This document shows positions 1 through 6,115 of a DNA stretch of 13,160 nucleotides, in pieces; position 1 is the first letter of the stretch, and each line of letters opens with the position of its first letter. The DNA lies in assembly GCA_902492185.1 (NCBI GenBank), contig CABUKY010000040.1, forward strand, positions 1 to 13,160, in the 5' to 3' direction. The position numbers and the translations under genes were made by a program. The notes beneath the pieces were generated by a model. The model was not told the DNA's origin. It ran no database searches and worked only from the letters and a program-made list of their open reading frames with translations. The DNA is from an uncultured Collinsella sp. (lineage in GTDB: Bacteria > Actinomycetota > Coriobacteriia > Coriobacteriales > Coriobacteriaceae).

Positions 1-1071
1 GTGCAGCCCCAGGGAATGGTTGCCCGCGCGCTGTCCGCCGAGCCGCTCGTGTGGGTTGGCAAGCGCTCGTACAGCATCTACCTGTGGCACTATCCCCTGC
101 TGTTGCTCATGAACCCGGTCGCCAACATCAACGATACACCGTGGTGGCAGTACATTTTGCAGGTGCTGTTGGTGGTCGCCGTGGCCGAATGCTCATATCG
201 CTTTATCGAGACGCCGTTTAGGAAGGGCGCCTTCGGCCGCACCGTATCCGAGTTCCGCGATGGCACCGCCACGCCCGCCAACTGGGTGCGCGCGCACGTC
301 CCTGCCTGCGCAGCCTGCGCTGTCGTGTTGGTCGTTGCACTGGGCGGCCTGATCTTTGTGCCCGAGACGTCTGCGCTGAGCGGCGAGGGCGCCGAAGTTC
401 TGAACAAGGAAGCCAAGAACACCGCGCCCACCGACCAGCAGGCGGCCGACGACACCGACAAGGACAACGACGGCTTCCCCGATGGCTCCTACGATCTGCT
501 TATGATCGGCGACTCCGTGTCGCTGCGTGCCGTAGACACCTTTGACGGCGTGTTTCCGCACAGCCATATCGATGCCGAAAAGGGCCGCCAGTTTGATGCG
601 GGCCGCGCGACATTTGAGGGCTATATCCAGCAGAACCTTGCCGGCAAGATCGTGGTCTTTGCCCTGGGCACCAACGGCTTGGTAACCGACGACCAGATCG
701 ACGCCATCATGGCCGATGCAGGAGATAAGCGTATTGTGGTGTTTGTGAACACGCGCAGCCCGCAGCCGTGGGTTGGCTCTACCAACCAGGCCATCGCCAA
801 CGCCGCTACGCGCTACAAGAACGTGCGCGTTATCGATTGGTACGGATACAGTGCCAACCGCAACGACCTGTTCGATGGCGATGGCAGGCACCTATCGACC
901 ACTGGCGTGACTGAGTACCTCAACTTGATCCACGATGCCGTCAAGAAGGACCTGCCCGTACACCCCGAGGATCACGTCAACGATCCGCAGCCGGCAGCCG
1001 TCAAGTCTGCCACCGACGCACTCGTCAATGCGCTCGCTCTCAAGCCGCACAAGCTGGGCACCGACAAGTAG
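1..1071 (+). CDS. Acyltransferase-3 / SGNH fusion protein, 3' part (O-acetyltransferase of the OatA/OafA type)
   Basis: This is the C-terminal 356 codons of an envelope O-acyltransferase; the GTG at position 1 is probably an internal codon because almost the whole acyltransferase-3 membrane domain is missing. What remains starts with the family signature near the last helices (SYSIYLWHYPLLLL, residues 23-36), followed by membrane segments at about 51-69 and 102-120. An acidic linker (about 125-160) leads to an SGNH-hydrolase domain with all blocks visible: GDS with Ser172 as nucleophile, a GTNG block near 220, and Asp294-Gly-Arg-His297 as the other catalytic residues. In related proteins (OatA) the membrane domain passes acyl groups across the membrane and the outer SGNH domain puts them on a wall polymer or glycan; the substrate here cannot be told. 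It is convergent with the transporter gene to its right. Family confident, substrate unknown. Confidence 0.88.
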   Translation: MQPQGMVARALSAEPLVWVGKRSYSIYLWHYPLLLLMNPVANINDTPWWQYILQVLLVVAVAECSYRFIETPFRKGAFGRTVSEFRDGTATPANWVRAHVPACAACAVVLVVALGGLIFVPETSALSGEGAEVLNKEAKNTAPTDQQAADDTDKDNDGFPDGSYDLLMIGDSVSLRAVDTFDGVFPHSHIDAEKGRQFDAGRATFEGYIQQNLAGKIVVFALGTNGLVTDDQIDAIMADAGDKRIVVFVNTRSPQPWVGSTNQAIANAATRYKNVRVIDWYGYSANRNDLFDGDGRHLSTTGVTEYLNLIHDAVKKDLPVHPEDHVNDPQPAAVKSATDALVNALALKPHKLGTDK

Positions 1072-1128
1072 CCTGCAGCAAACAACCCAAAATCACTCTT
1101 TTAGAGCCGGCCCCAAGAGGTCGCGGGC

Positions 1129-1163
1129 AAAAAACAGGCCGCAGCCCATGGCTGCGGCCTGTT
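1129..1163 (-). terminator. Rho-independent terminator of the NRAMP-related gene
   Basis: A perfect 14-bp stem (1133-1146 with 1150-1163) closes a 3-nt loop. Read on the minus strand it is followed by six T residues (plus-strand A run at 1129-1134). It lies 18 bp past the stop of the minus-strand transporter gene. There is no T run in the plus direction, so it mainly serves the minus strand, although the stem could also slow transcription from the convergent acyltransferase gene. Confidence 0.9.
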
Positions 1164-1180
1164 CGGAAGCAAAAGAGGCG

Positions 1181-2443
1181 CTAAGCGCTGTAGCCCATCG
1201 CCTGCAGGACAAACATGACGACCGTGAGCACCGTAATCACACCGATAGTCGCCCAGGTGAGCACATTCCACACGCGGCCGTTGCGGTTGGCGCCCATAAT
1301 GTGACGATCCGCCGCGATAACCACCTGGAATACCAAGACTACGGGCAGCAGCACGCCGTTGATGACCTGCGAGGTCATCATAATCTGGAACAAATCGACG
1401 CCGGGCATAAGCACCAGCACGGCAGAGATACCGATGATGGCCGTAATGATGCCGCGATAGACCGGGGCCTCGTCCCAGCTGCGGTCGGCACCGCGCTCCC
1501 AGCCAAATGCCTCGCAGATAGCGCTCGACGTAACGCCCGGCAGCACGCAGGCAGCCAAGAAGCTCGCCGCGACCAGGCCCGAGGCAAACAGTACCGTGGA
1601 CCACTGACCCGCAATAGGCTCCAGCGCACGGGCAGCATCGGCAGCATCGCTAATCTGAATGCCCGCCGGGAACAACACCGTACCGGTCGTGATGATAATA
1701 AAGCCGGCAATGACATCGGCGGCAAGCGAGCCGCTCACGGTATCGATGCGCTGCAGCACGATATCGTCCTCGCCCGCGTTCTTGTCGACCACGTTGTTCT
1801 GCGCCAAGAAAATCATCCACGGCGCGATGGTGGTACCGATCGTTGCGACCACGAGCGACACGTAGCTGGGGTCATTTTGAATGTTAGGCACGACCAGGTC
1901 GACCGCGACCTCACCCCAGTTGGGGCCAGCCATAAACGCGGCGACAATATAGGTCACGAACACGCAGCTCACCAGCAGCAGAATCTTCTCGATGCGCTGG
2001 AAGCTGCCCGACATGGTAAGCATCCACACCAGCAGCGCCACCAGCGGCACCGAAATGCTCGCCGGCACGCCAAAGAGGGCAAGGCCGCTGGCGATGCCCG
2101 CAAACTCCGAAATGGTCACAGCCGTGTTGGCGATCAACAGCGCCGCCATAGCAAGTACACTCTTGCGCACGCCAAAGCGCTCGCGAATGAGCGATGCCAG
2201 GCCCTTGCCCGTGACGCAGCCGCAGCGCGCCGCGGTCTCCTGCGTCACGATGAGCAGCACAGTCATGACGGGAAGCATCCAGAGCATCTTGTAGCCATAG
2301 CTGGCACCCGCGCTGGAATACGTTGCAATGCCGCCGGCGTCATTGCCCGAAAGCGCCGCCAGCAGACCGGGGCCCATAGCGCCAAAGATGGCCGCGATGG
2401 TCAACTTTTGCTTGGTGCCCGACTTTTGCTTGGTATTTTGCAC
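1181..2443 (-). CDS. NRAMP-family divalent cation transporter, magnesium-type (NRMT-like)
   Basis: An integral membrane transporter of the SLC11/NRAMP family, about 420 residues and roughly 11 hydrophobic segments. The first helix has GPGLLAALSGNDAGG: the canonical DPGN metal-binding motif is replaced by Asp35-Ala-Gly-Gly38. In the sixth helix the canonical MPH motif is replaced by IAPW (Ala207-Pro208), so the methionine that selects transition metals is absent. These changes are the type described for NRAMP-related magnesium transporters, a group characterised from Eggerthella lenta, another Coriobacteriia member, so Mg2+ uptake is the best inference. The chosen start is GTG at 2443: AGGTGG lies just upstream, overlapping the stop codon of the MgtE-like gene, with only 8 nt between the genes. 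A longer reading from 2506 would run into that gene and adds a non-membrane tail. Cotranscribed with the MgtE-like gene and closed by a strong terminator. Confidence 0.9.
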   Translation of the reverse strand: MQNTKQKSGTKQKLTIAAIFGAMGPGLLAALSGNDAGGIATYSSAGASYGYKMLWMLPVMTVLLIVTQETAARCGCVTGKGLASLIRERFGVRKSVLAMAALLIANTAVTISEFAGIASGLALFGVPASISVPLVALLVWMLTMSGSFQRIEKILLLVSCVFVTYIVAAFMAGPNWGEVAVDLVVPNIQNDPSYVSLVVATIGTTIAPWMIFLAQNNVVDKNAGEDDIVLQRIDTVSGSLAADVIAGFIIITTGTVLFPAGIQISDAADAARALEPIAGQWSTVLFASGLVAASFLAACVLPGVTSSAICEAFGWERGADRSWDEAPVYRGIITAIIGISAVLVLMPGVDLFQIMMTSQVINGVLLPVVLVFQVVIAADRHIMGANRNGRVWNVLTWATIGVITVLTVVMFVLQAMGYSA

Positions 2444-2451
2444 GCGACCAC

Positions 2452-4296
2452 CTAACCCATGACCGACATGGTGAGCAGCACCGCAGCGGCGCAGTACGCT
2501 ACGCACGAGATCATGACGGCAATAACGTTCATGGCGGTGCCCGACGTGTTGAGGTCATGCTCGTCACGCCAGAACAGCACCATCAGGTAAATCACGGCAC
2601 TCATGTTGCCAACCAGGCAAATGATGGCAGCGATATTAAAGCACCCGGTAAAGAGTTGCTCCTCAAACATGGGCGCATCGGGGAACGCGGCGGTGCGCAC
2701 CAGCTGAGCGCACAGGTAGGTCACGAGTGACAGAATCAGGCCCATGCCCGTGCTCTGGAAGAAGAACCCCAGATACGGCTTGGGCTCGTCGTCGTGACCG
2801 TCATACTCCAGGAAGTAGTTCTTGACGAACGACACCATGCGCGAGGCCGCCAGCAGCACGAGCGGCATGGCGCACATGGGGAACACCACCAGATGCGCGG
2901 AGCCGAGCGCCGTCCCCAGCACGGTCGCCATGATACACGACGCGATGCCCCATACAACAACCCAGTACTGGCGATGCACGAACCAGCTGAGCACGTTCGT
3001 CGAGTCGTCCGACGCGCTATCGCCCGAGCCGACACCGGCGATCTGCAGGTCCTCCTGATGCTCCTCAGCGATAACGTCCATGGCGTCGTCGAAGGTTACG
3101 ATACCCAGGATATGACGGTTCTCGTCGCAGACAGGGATGGCAACCAGGTCGTACTTGGTCATCTCGTCCGTCACGTCTTCCTGGTCCTCGTCAGGCGACA
3201 CATAGACCAGGTCGCGATAGGCCAGCTGACCCAGCGTGGCGTCGCGGTCGGCTACGATCAGCGTGCGCAGCGAAAGCACGCCGGTCAGCATGCCGCTCGG
3301 ATCCTCGGTATAGACGTAGTAGACGCTCTCGAAGTCCTCGTCGAGCTCGCGAATCGCCTCGATGGCGTCACCGACCGTTGCCGTAGCGGGCAGGGAGACA
3401 AACTCCGAGGTCATGATGCGGCCGGCGGTGTTGTCCTCATACCCCAGCAGGTTACGAATCGCCTTCTCCTCCTTGACGCCCATCAGGCGCAGGAGCTTCT
3501 CGGCCTTCTCGTAATCGAGCTCGTCGATCAGGTCGGCGGCGTCGTCCGGGTCCATCATGGCCAGCATCGACGATGCGTCCGTATCGGACAGGCCCTCGAG
3601 CATCTCGGTCATGAGCTCGTCATCATCGAACTCCGAGATGGCCTCGGCGGCCTGGGCGGTGTCGAGCTGCGCGAACACCTGCGCACGCAGGCGCGGGTCG
3701 AGCTGCTCGATGATGTCGGCAATGTCGGCAGGGTGCAGCTCGCCAAGCGTCTTGTGCGACACCGAGAGTTGAATGTTCTTAGTCGAGCGATCGAGCAGGT
3801 CCATGTAAGACCAGGCGATAATGTCCTCGCTGAGCGGCTTGCCCAGGTGCTTCATAAAGCCCTCGACGACATGCTCGAGTGTGGGGCTGATCGCGCGCAG
3901 CAGACCGCGGGCGCCAACTTCGGCACCCAGTAGGCGCAGCTGATTTTCGCCCGACATGGAAAACTTGATGTCGTTTACGCGCACGACCTTCATGCCCTGC
4001 GTGTCGACAATTTGCTTGTTAAGCACGTCGCGGGCGAGTAAGAGTTCGGTCGGCTGCAGGTACGAAAAACGGATTTCGGTGGCCGACGTCTTAAGGTGTA
4101 CACCCGTCTCGTCGATACGGTCGACCCATTTGCGCCAGCTGATCATAAACGGCGTCTTGCCGGGACCGCGGAACGCGAGCGACGTCACGTGCGGAAAAAC
4201 TTCGCCGGTTGCAATGCCAAAATCGTTAACCACGCCGAGCTTTTCGCCGTCGACGTCCAAGACCGGCAATTTGAGCATCTCACTCAGATAATTCAA
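2452..4296 (-). CDS. MgtE-like protein: two PRC-barrels, MgtE-N, CBS pair and divergent 5-helix membrane domain
   Basis: A 614-residue membrane protein. Domain order: PRC-barrel-like segments (about 1-80 and 85-150), MgtE N-terminal helical domain (about 180-285, with LHPADIADIIEQL at 187-199), tandem CBS domains (about 293-412), then five hydrophobic segments (about 441-465, 467-490, 507-533, 548-576, 588-612). In MgtE the N and CBS domains sense cytosolic Mg2+ and gate the pore. Here the membrane part lacks the conserved GGNxGTQ-type stretch and the acidic residue in the last helix that line the MgtE pore, so it may be a regulator or accessory subunit rather than a channel. The NRAMP-related gene starts 8 nt downstream, which supports joint function in Mg2+ uptake. 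The start is TTG at 4296 with GGGGAG 5 nt upstream and an in-frame stop just before it; ATG at 4278 is the alternative. Domains are sure, transport activity is not. Confidence 0.88.
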   Translation of the reverse strand: MNYLSEMLKLPVLDVDGEKLGVVNDFGIATGEVFPHVTSLAFRGPGKTPFMISWRKWVDRIDETGVHLKTSATEIRFSYLQPTELLLARDVLNKQIVDTQGMKVVRVNDIKFSMSGENQLRLLGAEVGARGLLRAISPTLEHVVEGFMKHLGKPLSEDIIAWSYMDLLDRSTKNIQLSVSHKTLGELHPADIADIIEQLDPRLRAQVFAQLDTAQAAEAISEFDDDELMTEMLEGLSDTDASSMLAMMDPDDAADLIDELDYEKAEKLLRLMGVKEEKAIRNLLGYEDNTAGRIMTSEFVSLPATATVGDAIEAIRELDEDFESVYYVYTEDPSGMLTGVLSLRTLIVADRDATLGQLAYRDLVYVSPDEDQEDVTDEMTKYDLVAIPVCDENRHILGIVTFDDAMDVIAEEHQEDLQIAGVGSGDSASDDSTNVLSWFVHRQYWVVVWGIASCIMATVLGTALGSAHLVVFPMCAMPLVLLAASRMVSFVKNYFLEYDGHDDEPKPYLGFFFQSTGMGLILSLVTYLCAQLVRTAAFPDAPMFEEQLFTGCFNIAAIICLVGNMSAVIYLMVLFWRDEHDLNTSGTAMNVIAVMISCVAYCAAAVLLTMSVMG

Positions 4297-4312
4297 TGGT
4301 GCTCCCCATCAT
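4280..4312 (-). CDS. Possible 10-codon upstream ORF overlapping the MgtE-like start
   Basis: ATG at 4312 sits 4-5 nt after a consensus GGAGG (plus-strand CCTCC at 4317-4321) and opens a frame reading MMGSTIELSE before a stop at 4280-4282. It overlaps the TTG start of the MgtE-like gene in another frame and ends one base before that gene's in-frame ATG at 4278, an arrangement suited to translational coupling. The ribosome site is better than that of the main gene. So short a frame can arise by chance, so translation is unproven. Confidence 0.3.
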   Translation of the reverse strand: MMGSTIELSE

Positions 4313-4319
4313 TATTCCT

Positions 4320-4348
4320 CCGGACGCGGCCGCGCGTGCGGCGTCCGG
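4320..4348 (-). promoter_or_regulatory. GC-rich hairpin at the ribosome-binding region of the MgtE-like gene
   Basis: CCGGACGC (4320-4327) pairs with GCGTCCGG (4341-4348) across a 13-nt GC-rich loop. On the minus-strand transcript the 3' arm runs directly into AGG, so the first two G residues of the GGAGG site upstream of the short ORF lie in the stem. It could limit ribosome access. The GGGGAG site of the main TTG start lies outside it. No T run follows, so it is not an obvious terminator. Confidence 0.45.
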
Positions 4349-4397
4349 GGGCTTCTGGATATGTATACGCATGCGCGGGCGGCACGCCGCTCGACGC

Positions 4398-4493
4398 TTA
4401 CACCCCGTGCATGCGCAAAAAGCACCTGCATGGGGTCATCGACTGTATGGTCGAGGTTTGGATTTCACCTGTAACCTTTCTCTTGACCCTCAT
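4398..4493 (-). CDS. Possible 31-codon leader peptide ORF in the MgtE-like/NRAMP leader
   Basis: An ATG at 4493, about 5 nt after the predicted transcription start, opens a frame of 31 codons beginning MRVKRKVTGE and ending at TAA 4398-4400. It runs through the three-way junction (4433-4489) and the competing hairpin (4402-4436) and stops just past the latter, the layout expected if ribosome progress decides which fold forms, as in leader-peptide control of enterobacterial mgtA. No clear Shine-Dalgarno is present, so translation would have to be leaderless or weak. Early AGG and AGA codons are unusual for this high-GC DNA. A frame of this length is common by chance. Confidence 0.22.
   Translation of the reverse strand: MRVKRKVTGEIQTSTIQSMTPCRCFLRMHGV
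4402..4489 (-). ncRNA. Candidate structured 5' leader (riboswitch-like) of the MgtE-like/NRAMP unit
   Basis: On the minus-strand transcript, GGGTCA (4484-4489) pairs with TGACCC (4433-4438) to close a three-way junction. Inside are AGGTT/AACCT (4473-4477 with 4454-4458) and CGAC/GTCG (4450-4453 with 4440-4443), the two inner stems being directly adjacent. The closing strand at 4433-4436 is also part of a stronger alternative hairpin, 10-bp arms with one mismatch (4427-4436 with 4402-4411), extended inward by a few pairs over a T5 loop. The two folds exclude each other. It does not show the M-box consensus (no GGUGAGGCUCC-like segment). No ligand or family is assigned; the pairing is seen by eye and lacks comparative support. 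Confidence 0.4.
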
Positions 4494-4504
4494 TAACCGC
4501 AGTA

Positions 4505-4513
4505 ACTATAGCA
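4505..4513 (-). promoter_or_regulatory. Extended -10 promoter for the MgtE-like/NRAMP unit
   Basis: On the minus strand TGCTATAGT gives a TG at -15/-14 and a -10 hexamer TATAGT (4505-4510). No good -35 box lies at the normal distance, which suits an extended -10 promoter. Predicted initiation is near 4498, immediately upstream of the structured leader and about 200 nt before the MgtE-like start. A tandem GATGCTGATGCT overlaps the upstream half, and a short inverted repeat CTGCA-atg-TGCAG (4546-4558) lies about 35 bp further upstream. Confidence 0.5.
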
Positions 4514-4588
4514 TCAGCATCGCCCTGCGGCATCGAATTTATGCGCTGCACATTGCAGGCATACCAAACGCTGACGCATCCGTGACAT

Positions 4589-4638
4589 AGTCATTGGGGA
4601 AGTCATTGGGGACGTTCTTAAATGACTACCCAATAACT
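4589..4638. repeat. Nested REP-like palindrome cluster
   Basis: The core is a 27-bp unit, AGTCATT (4601-4607) with AATGACT (4621-4627), enclosing GGGGAC and CTTA. It is flanked by an outer half copy AGTCATTGGG (4589-4598) and an inverted, one-mismatch half copy CCCAATAACT (4629-4638), so the cluster is a palindrome within a palindrome. The same unit occurs twice at the right end of the window. The outer arm contains the first two bases of the stop triplet of the NodB-fold gene (4637-4639, minus strand). Such short GGGGAC-bearing palindromes resemble REP elements mobilised by REP-associated tyrosine transposases; no such transposase is in the window. It may also act as a transcript-end hairpin. 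Confidence 0.75.
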
Positions 4639-6043
4639 ACTCTGTGGTGTCGTCGTCCTCGGCAAGTTGGGGGAACACGGCGTCCTTGGGCATGGTGGCC
4701 TTCGTCAGCGAGGTGAGCTTTTTGCTCAGCGACGTGTCCGTCTTGACCAGGTCGCTGAGCGTCACGATCTTGTAGCCGTCGGCAATGAGGCCGTCGATAA
4801 TCTGCGGCAGCGCCTCGAGTGTCTGCTCAGCGCATTCGTCTCTATCGGTGAGCAGCACGATATTGCCCGGCGTCACCGAATCGAGCACCGTCGAGACCTG
4901 CTCGTCGGCACCGTTGAGCAGCCAGTCGCCCGAGTCAATATTCCACGAGACCACGGCGGAGACCAGGTCCATCGAATCAATCCAGTTTTGCTCGTCAAAG
5001 GCAGCGTAGGGAGCACGCAGCAGCATCGTCTTCACGCCGGTCGCCGACTTAATCGCATCGGTGCCTTTCGTAATCTGTTCGCGTACCGCCTCACGGTCCT
5101 GACCCTTGAGCGAATCGTCGCTGTAGCTGTTGGATCCGATCTCGCACCCGGCATCGACAATCGCCTTGGCCGTGGCAGGCGAGGCCTCGGCCGCATCGCC
5201 CGAAAGGAAGAACGTCGCGGTGACGCCCTTTTCCTTGAGCACCTGCAAGATCTGCTTGGTAGCGCCGCTCGGACCCTCGTCAAATGTCAGGGCCACGTAC
5301 TTTTCGTTGCCCTTGGGCGCTACGCTTGCGCACTCGACTACGCAGTCGGTGGCGGGCACGACCTCGCCGCGGTCCTGCGTCTTGCCCGACTGCTCGCCGA
5401 CCCATACCTCGGAGCGGCCCTGAACGCCCCAGGTTTTGACATACTCAATGGCACCCGTGCCCTCGACCTTAAGCTTTGGCTCGATAGTCGTGGCCTGGAC
5501 CTCGTGCTTTTCGTACACGTTGCGGCCGTCCTTGACCGTCACCTTCTCGTCACCCGTAAGCTCGCGACTATCCCATTTGCCTTGCTTCACGCGCTTGCCG
5601 TCGACCTTCACCGACAGCTTTTCGCCGCCATGGCGCTTGAGCACGCTGTCGTCGACGGCCAGCAGATCGCCGGCGTCGTACGTTTCGGTCAGGCTTTGAT
5701 CGTCGATAAGATTCTGCAGCGTAGAGCCCACGCGCACCGCGGTCTTCTGGCCGTTGAGTTCCACGTCAACGCTGCGGTTGACGTAGCCCACGACGGCAGC
5801 GATAAACAGCACGAGCGCACAGCCCACGGCGATGAGCGCATAGGGCAGGCGAGACGAACGACGGGGCGTACGGCTGTTGCCGATGCGCGCGCTGCGATCG
5901 CTAAAGCCGCGGCTATGGTTGAGATACATCGCGCCGGGCTTACGGTGACGCTTGCGCTGACCGCCGGGCAGCTGCCCCAGGTCGCGGCGCGCCGTCGGAC
6001 GCGCACCCGAACGCCCGTTTAAGTTGGATCCGTTTTGGCGCAT
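4637..6043 (-). CDS. Membrane-anchored NodB-fold (polysaccharide deacetylase-like) protein with altered metal site
   Basis: A 468-residue protein with a basic cytosolic N-terminus (1-66), one membrane anchor (about 67-87), an extracellular DUF348/ubiquitin-like segment (about 90-115) of the kind found in Rpf and YabE proteins, a middle beta-rich region that may be G5-like (about 115-235), and a NodB domain (about 245-435). NodB enzymes remove N-acetyl groups from peptidoglycan or other glycans using a metal held by one Asp and two His. Here TFDEGP (253-258) keeps Asp255 but has Glu256 for the metal Asp; the HxxxH ligands are Asn305 and Asp309 (GSNSYSD); the motif-5 catalytic His is Thr399 (VLLTD). 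RAPY (343-346) and DSGDW (370-374) are retained. It is therefore probably inactive, or uses another chemistry. GGGGGAGGG stands 3 nt before the ATG. It ends inside the REP-like cluster. Confidence 0.88.
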   Translation of the reverse strand: MRQNGSNLNGRSGARPTARRDLGQLPGGQRKRHRKPGAMYLNHSRGFSDRSARIGNSRTPRRSSRLPYALIAVGCALVLFIAAVVGYVNRSVDVELNGQKTAVRVGSTLQNLIDDQSLTETYDAGDLLAVDDSVLKRHGGEKLSVKVDGKRVKQGKWDSRELTGDEKVTVKDGRNVYEKHEVQATTIEPKLKVEGTGAIEYVKTWGVQGRSEVWVGEQSGKTQDRGEVVPATDCVVECASVAPKGNEKYVALTFDEGPSGATKQILQVLKEKGVTATFFLSGDAAEASPATAKAIVDAGCEIGSNSYSDDSLKGQDREAVREQITKGTDAIKSATGVKTMLLRAPYAAFDEQNWIDSMDLVSAVVSWNIDSGDWLLNGADEQVSTVLDSVTPGNIVLLTDRDECAEQTLEALPQIIDGLIADGYKIVTLSDLVKTDTSLSKKLTSLTKATMPKDAVFPQLAEDDDTTE

Positions 6044-6064
6044 GTGCCCTCCCCCATAAACACA

Positions 6065-6094
6065 GCAAGCCGGAGCAACAGGTCTCCGGCTTGC
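6065..6094 (-). terminator. Hairpin between the PRC-barrel gene and the NodB-fold gene
   Basis: A perfect 11-bp stem (6065-6075 with 6084-6094) with an 8-nt loop lies 21 bp beyond the stop of the PRC-barrel gene and 21 bp before the NodB-fold start. The minus-strand tail TGTGTTTAT is only weakly T-rich, so it may be a leaky terminator or an mRNA-stabilising hairpin rather than a full stop. Confidence 0.6.
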
Positions 6095-6115
6095 CTCCCA
6101 TCATTTGGTACGTCG

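Noticed and set aside
935..2455. Plus-strand open frame of 506 codons
   Set aside because: Antisense to the NRAMP-related gene and crossing its terminator; His/Arg-rich translation without domain features.
2444..2506. Longer N-terminus for the NRAMP-related protein
   Set aside because: It would overlap the end of the MgtE-like gene and add residues unlike the family; GTG at 2443 has a proper AGGTGG site.
2794..3933. Plus-strand open frame of 379 codons
   Set aside because: Antisense to the MgtE-like gene, whose domains are unmistakable on the other strand.
4402..4500. M-box (ykoK) magnesium riboswitch
   Set aside because: The position upstream of a Mg2+-type transporter is right, but the conserved M-box segments (GGUGAGGCUCC and others) are not seen; the leader is reported only as an unassigned structured RNA.
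4667..6022. Plus-strand open frame of 451 codons
   Set aside because: Antisense to the NodB-fold gene; no domain or ribosome site.
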